Assembly: GCA_964388275.1 (NCBI GenBank)
Contig: CAYLZD010000074.1
Location: 1 to 11,500 of the forward strand
Source of the DNA: JARYLZ01 sp964388275
GTDB taxonomy: Bacteria; Bacteroidota; Ignavibacteria; SZUA-365
DNA: 11,500 bases
Direction of reading: 5' to 3'
The position numbers and the translations under genes were made by a program. Under the pieces are notes generated by a model that was not told the origin of the DNA, made no database searches, and worked only from the letters and a program-made list of their open reading frames with translations. Positions 9,158-11,500 of the stretch are shown here, one piece after another (positions within the stretch are counted from its first letter, which is position 1; every line of letters begins with the position of its first letter).

Positions 9158-10069
9158 ATGACCATACTCGTCGTCGGTTCCGTTGCGCTCGATTATCTTG
9201 AAACTCCATTCGGAAGCATGGACAAGGCCCTCGGAGGGGCGGCGACCTTCATCTCCATAGCGGCAAGCTCTTTCACGCCCGGCGTGCGTTTCGTGGGCAT
9301 TGTGGGCGGTGATTTTCCTGAAGAGCATGTCGACTACCTGCGCTCGCGGGATATCGACCTCGAGGGATTGGTGAGAGTGGAACACGGGAAGACATTCAGC
9401 TGGGGCGGCCGCTATCACGAGGACATGAACATCCGCGACACGCTGTACACAGAGCTGGGAGTTTTCGCGGATTTTCAGCCCACGATTCCGGAGAACTGGA
9501 AATCCAGCGAAATCGTCGTGCTGGGAAACATACACCCTTCCCTGCAGTCGCATGTGCTCGATCAGATAAAGGATCCGCGTATAGTAATATGCGACACGAT
9601 GAATCTCTGGATAGACACCAGCTATGATGCCTTGCTTGAAACCATCGCGCGCGTGGATGTTCTCATTCTCAACGACCAGGAAGCGAAGATGCTGACCCGC
9701 ATGGCCAACGTGTTAGCCGCGGGCGAATCGATCCTCGGCATGGGTCCGTCTAGCGTTGTGATAAAGAAAGGCGAACACGGCGCGTTGCTGATGTCCGGCG
9801 GCCGCATGTTCCTCGCGCCCGCCTATCCGCTCAAGCAGATCAAGGATCCCACGGGAGCCGGCGACACTTTCGCGGGCGGCTTCGCCGGTCTCCTCGCGAA
9901 ATATGGAGACCTCTCCTTCGACGCCATGAAACGGGCCGTGATCACCGGAACGGCGCTCGCGTCATTCTGTGTGGAGGAATTCAGCACCGGGGGTATTCAC
10001 GATCTAAACGAAGCACAGGTGATGTCGCGCTATCGTGAAATAAGGGAAATGACCACCTTTGACGACTGA
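9158..10069 (+). CDS. PfkB/ribokinase-family carbohydrate or nucleoside kinase
   Basis: A 303-residue kinase of the PfkB family, cytosolic and of normal length. The N-terminal strand ILVVGSVALD is followed by the substrate-side GGAATF motif (about 28-33) and a VGIVGGDFP segment. Later come LNDQEAKML, VVIKKGEHGALL and the diagnostic DPTGAGDTFAGGF at 230-242, with Asp236 as catalytic base and the GAGD anion hole. ATP-dependent phosphorylation of a sugar or nucleoside hydroxyl is expected. The substrate cannot be read from the motifs. mtnA follows after 71 nt, which hints at a methylthioribose- or ribose-type substrate (inference). The ATG at 9158 fits the family N-terminus, but it is preceded by CCCC and the 9-mer repeat with no Shine-Dalgarno, so translation may depend on coupling, a leaderless transcript or low-level initiation. 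Confidence 0.9.
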   Translation: MTILVVGSVALDYLETPFGSMDKALGGAATFISIAASSFTPGVRFVGIVGGDFPEEHVDYLRSRDIDLEGLVRVEHGKTFSWGGRYHEDMNIRDTLYTELGVFADFQPTIPENWKSSEIVVLGNIHPSLQSHVLDQIKDPRIVICDTMNLWIDTSYDALLETIARVDVLILNDQEAKMLTRMANVLAAGESILGMGPSSVVIKKGEHGALLMSGGRMFLAPAYPLKQIKDPTGAGDTFAGGFAGLLAKYGDLSFDAMKRAVITGTALASFCVEEFSTGGIHDLNEAQVMSRYREIREMTTFDD

Positions 10070-10093
10070 TATCTCAAGCGTGCGACGCCTACG

Positions 10094-10117
10094 TCCCGCA
10101 TGCTCCACCAGGCGGGA
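10094..10117 (+). other. Weak stem-loop upstream of mtnA
   Basis: TCCCGC (10094-10099) can pair with GCGGGA (10112-10117) around a 12-nt loop in the gap between the kinase and mtnA. There is no T-tract, so it is not a clear terminator. It ends 9 nt before the presumed ribosome-binding site. Confidence 0.25.
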
Positions 10118-10126
10118 TCCGCGGCT

Positions 10127-10135
10127 GGAAGGGGG
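10127..10135 (+). promoter_or_regulatory. Ribosome-binding site that fixes the TTG start of mtnA
   Basis: The purine run GGAAGGGGG ends 5 nt before the TTG at 10141. No ATG lies in frame between the kinase stop and this point, so this site plus the family N-terminus decide the start. Confidence 0.55.
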
Positions 10136-10140
10136 CTGCC

Positions 10141-11187
10141 TTGTATTTTGATGTCATTTGCTTCGATGGTAACTCCATCCGCTATCTCGACCAGACCCGC
10201 CTACCGGCCGAAACCATATACAGGGAGGCGCGCACAACGGAAGAACTCGTCGATGCCCTTCGCCGCCTGGCCATACGCGGGGCGCCCCTTATCGGCATAG
10301 CGGCCGCCTGCGGCGCCGCGCTCGCAGCACGCATCAACGCGCATCTGCCGCCCGGGGAATTCCGCATCCGCACTTTGGCCGCCTGCGACCTTATCGCATC
10401 TGCCCGGCCGACCGCCGTCAACCTTTTCTGGGCCCTCAAGCGCTGCCGCGATTTGATACTGCGGGAGGAAACACCGGAGCTCTGCGCCGCTTCCCTCGCA
10501 TCCCTCGCGGCGGAAATCCACGCCGACGACGCGCGCCGCTGCGAGGCCATCGGCCGTTTCGGCGCCGGACTCGTGCCCGACGGCGCCGGCGTGATAACGC
10601 ATTGCAACACAGGCGCTCTCGCCACAGGCGGTATCGGGACCGCTCTGGGAATCATCGTCACGGCGCACGTATCGGGAAAGAGAGTGCATGTCTTCGTCGA
10701 TGAAACACGGCCCTTGCTGCAGGGCGCGCGCCTGACCATGTGGGAGCTCATGCAGCACGGCATTCCCGCCACGCTCATCACGGACGGCACGGCCGCTACT
10801 GTCATGCGCCAGGGAAAAATCACCCTCGCGATCACAGGCGCCGACCGCATCGCCCGCAACGGCGACACGGCCAACAAGATCGGCACCTACGCTCTCGCCG
10901 TCGCGGCGCGGCATCACGGCATACCGTTCTACGTTGCCGCGCCTGTCTCCACCATCGATTTTGAAATTCCCTCGGGCGCCGATATTCCTATCGAGGAAAG
11001 ACCGGCCGAGGAGGTAAGCAAATTTGCAGGCGTTCGCACGGCGCCGGAGAACGCGCAGGTCTACGCCCCTGCTTTCGACGTCACACCGGCTGCGCTGATA
11101 ACGGGCATCGTCACTGAAATCGGAGTCATTGCTCCGCCGTTCGAGAAAAACATCGGAATCCTGCGGAATATAAACGTAGGGGAATGA
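10141..11187 (+). CDS. mtnA: S-methyl-5-thioribose-1-phosphate isomerase
   Basis: A 348-residue member of the eIF2B-alpha/MtnA family, full length. MtnA converts methylthioribose-1-phosphate to methylthioribulose-1-phosphate in the methionine salvage pathway. Visible signatures are LDQTRLP near the N-terminus, IRGAPLIGIAAA, RPTAVNLFWAL, THCNTGALATGG with the catalytic Cys155, VDETRPLLQGARLTMWEL, ITGADRIARNGDTANKIGTY with the catalytic Asp235, IPIEERPAEEV and the C-terminal PAFDVTPAALITGIVTE. These favour MtnA over the related ribose-1,5-bisphosphate isomerase, which lacks several of them, though function within this family is not fully fixed by motifs. The start is TTG, supported by a purine-rich site 5 nt upstream. 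The preceding PfkB kinase, 71 nt away, could act in the same salvage route. No methylthioribose kinase of the MtnK type, and no phosphorylase, is in the window. Confidence 0.93.
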   Translation: MYFDVICFDGNSIRYLDQTRLPAETIYREARTTEELVDALRRLAIRGAPLIGIAAACGAALAARINAHLPPGEFRIRTLAACDLIASARPTAVNLFWALKRCRDLILREETPELCAASLASLAAEIHADDARRCEAIGRFGAGLVPDGAGVITHCNTGALATGGIGTALGIIVTAHVSGKRVHVFVDETRPLLQGARLTMWELMQHGIPATLITDGTAATVMRQGKITLAITGADRIARNGDTANKIGTYALAVAARHHGIPFYVAAPVSTIDFEIPSGADIPIEERPAEEVSKFAGVRTAPENAQVYAPAFDVTPAALITGIVTEIGVIAPPFEKNIGILRNINVGE

Positions 11188-11268
11188 GCAAAATCCTCCG
11201 GATGCCGGCGACCTGCGCGGCGCTTCGATCTAACTTGTCCCGAAGCAAGCGCCTCATCCTACCAGAGG

Positions 11269-11297
11269 TTGACATTCTCGCGCTGTTTCGATAGCTT
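11269..11297 (+). promoter_or_regulatory. Putative promoter for the downstream exported-protein gene
   Basis: A perfect TTGACA (11269-11274) is followed after 17 nt by TAGCTT (11292-11297), which keeps the key T, A and T positions of a -10. Transcription would start near 11304, giving a roughly 30-nt leader that contains the Shine-Dalgarno. This suggests a new transcription unit begins here, separate from mtnA. The rest of the 146-nt gap holds only weak inverted repeats and no clear terminator. Confidence 0.5.
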
Positions 11298-11320
11298 GAA
11301 ATAAAGTTTTTCGGTGTTGC

Positions 11321-11325
11321 AGGAG
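11321..11325 (+). promoter_or_regulatory. Shine-Dalgarno of the last gene
   Basis: AGGAG lies 8 nt before the ATG at 11334, the strongest ribosome-binding site in the window. It supports a real gene running off the window edge. Confidence 0.65.
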
Positions 11326-11333
11326 ATGTGCCG

Positions 11334-11500
11334 ATGCGTATCGCTATTTGCTCTGTCGTCCACCGTCCGTCCCGGACATGGATGCCGGCTTGCGCCGCTT
11401 TTGCGCTTGCACTTTTGATATCCGGATTCTGCCTCCGGACATCCTTCGCACAGCAGCGCATTTCCGGCCGGGTGATCACGGTTGACGGCGTGCCGGTGTG
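11334..11500 (+). CDS. Exported protein, 5' part only (possible carboxypeptidase-regulatory-like domain at its N-terminus)
   Basis: An open frame of 55 codons continues past the window end. The residues show a long signal peptide: a basic region with arginines up to position 14, a hydrophobic core at about 18-33, and SFA before Gln40. The mature protein begins QQRISGRVITVDGVPV. The ISGRV...DG.PV pattern is typical of the first strands of carboxypeptidase-regulatory-like or CNA-B-like beta-sandwich domains, common at the N-terminus of TonB-dependent receptors and other Bacteroidota surface proteins. Too little is visible to choose a product. A TTGACA promoter and a Shine-Dalgarno precede it. 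Confidence 0.65.
   Translation, partial: MRIAICSVVHRPSRTWMPACAAFALALLISGFCLRTSFAQQRISGRVITVDGVPV

Noticed and set aside
10182..10917. Two overlapping minus-strand open frames of over 230 codons antisense to mtnA
   Set aside because: mtnA carries complete family motifs on the + strand; these frames are low-complexity by-products of GC-rich codons.
11222..11246. Terminator after mtnA (GCTTCG pairing with CGAAGC)
   Set aside because: The stem is only 6 bp with a 13-nt loop, and no T-tract follows; not enough to call a terminator.

Overview
The window is about 11.5 kb of GC-rich bacterial DNA with every gene on the + strand. Several signs suggest the broad Bacteroidota/Chlorobiota (Ignavibacteria- or Kapabacteria-like) group. 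These are a secreted giant protein of a type I associate with Bacteroidota, multi-FN3 surface proteins, an outer-membrane barrel, and a promoter whose -10 resembles the Bacteroidota -7 element. This placement is inference; no rRNA or marker gene is present.

Region 1 (1-8216) is a cell-surface cluster of three genes in the same direction. The first is the 3' part of an outer-membrane beta-barrel gene (1-1209, truncated by the window edge). It is followed after 25 nt by a 1587-residue exported multidomain protein (1235-5998) and after 88 nt by a 709-residue exported protein with about five or six fibronectin-III-like domains (6087-8216). None has a recognisable enzymatic domain. They look like a barrel with two large exported partners, and this is the least understood part of the window.

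Region 2 (8213-11187) is metabolic. It holds an inositol-monophosphatase-family phosphatase (8250-9050), apparently with its own promoter and a leaderless start; a PfkB-family sugar or nucleoside kinase (9158-10069); and mtnA, S-methyl-5-thioribose-1-phosphate isomerase (10141-11187, TTG start). The kinase-isomerase adjacency suggests salvage of methylthioribose or a related ribose compound. Between the phosphatase and the kinase lies a composite repeat: eight G-rich heptamers (9028-9083), then five 9-mers (9110-9154), bracketed by GGGGAGT and ACTCCCC. The heptamer array supplies the last codons and the stop of the phosphatase, and the 9-mers replace any normal ribosome-binding region in front of the kinase.

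Region 3 (11188-11500) is an intergenic stretch with a TTGACA-type promoter and a good Shine-Dalgarno, leading into the 5' end of another exported protein cut off by the window edge.
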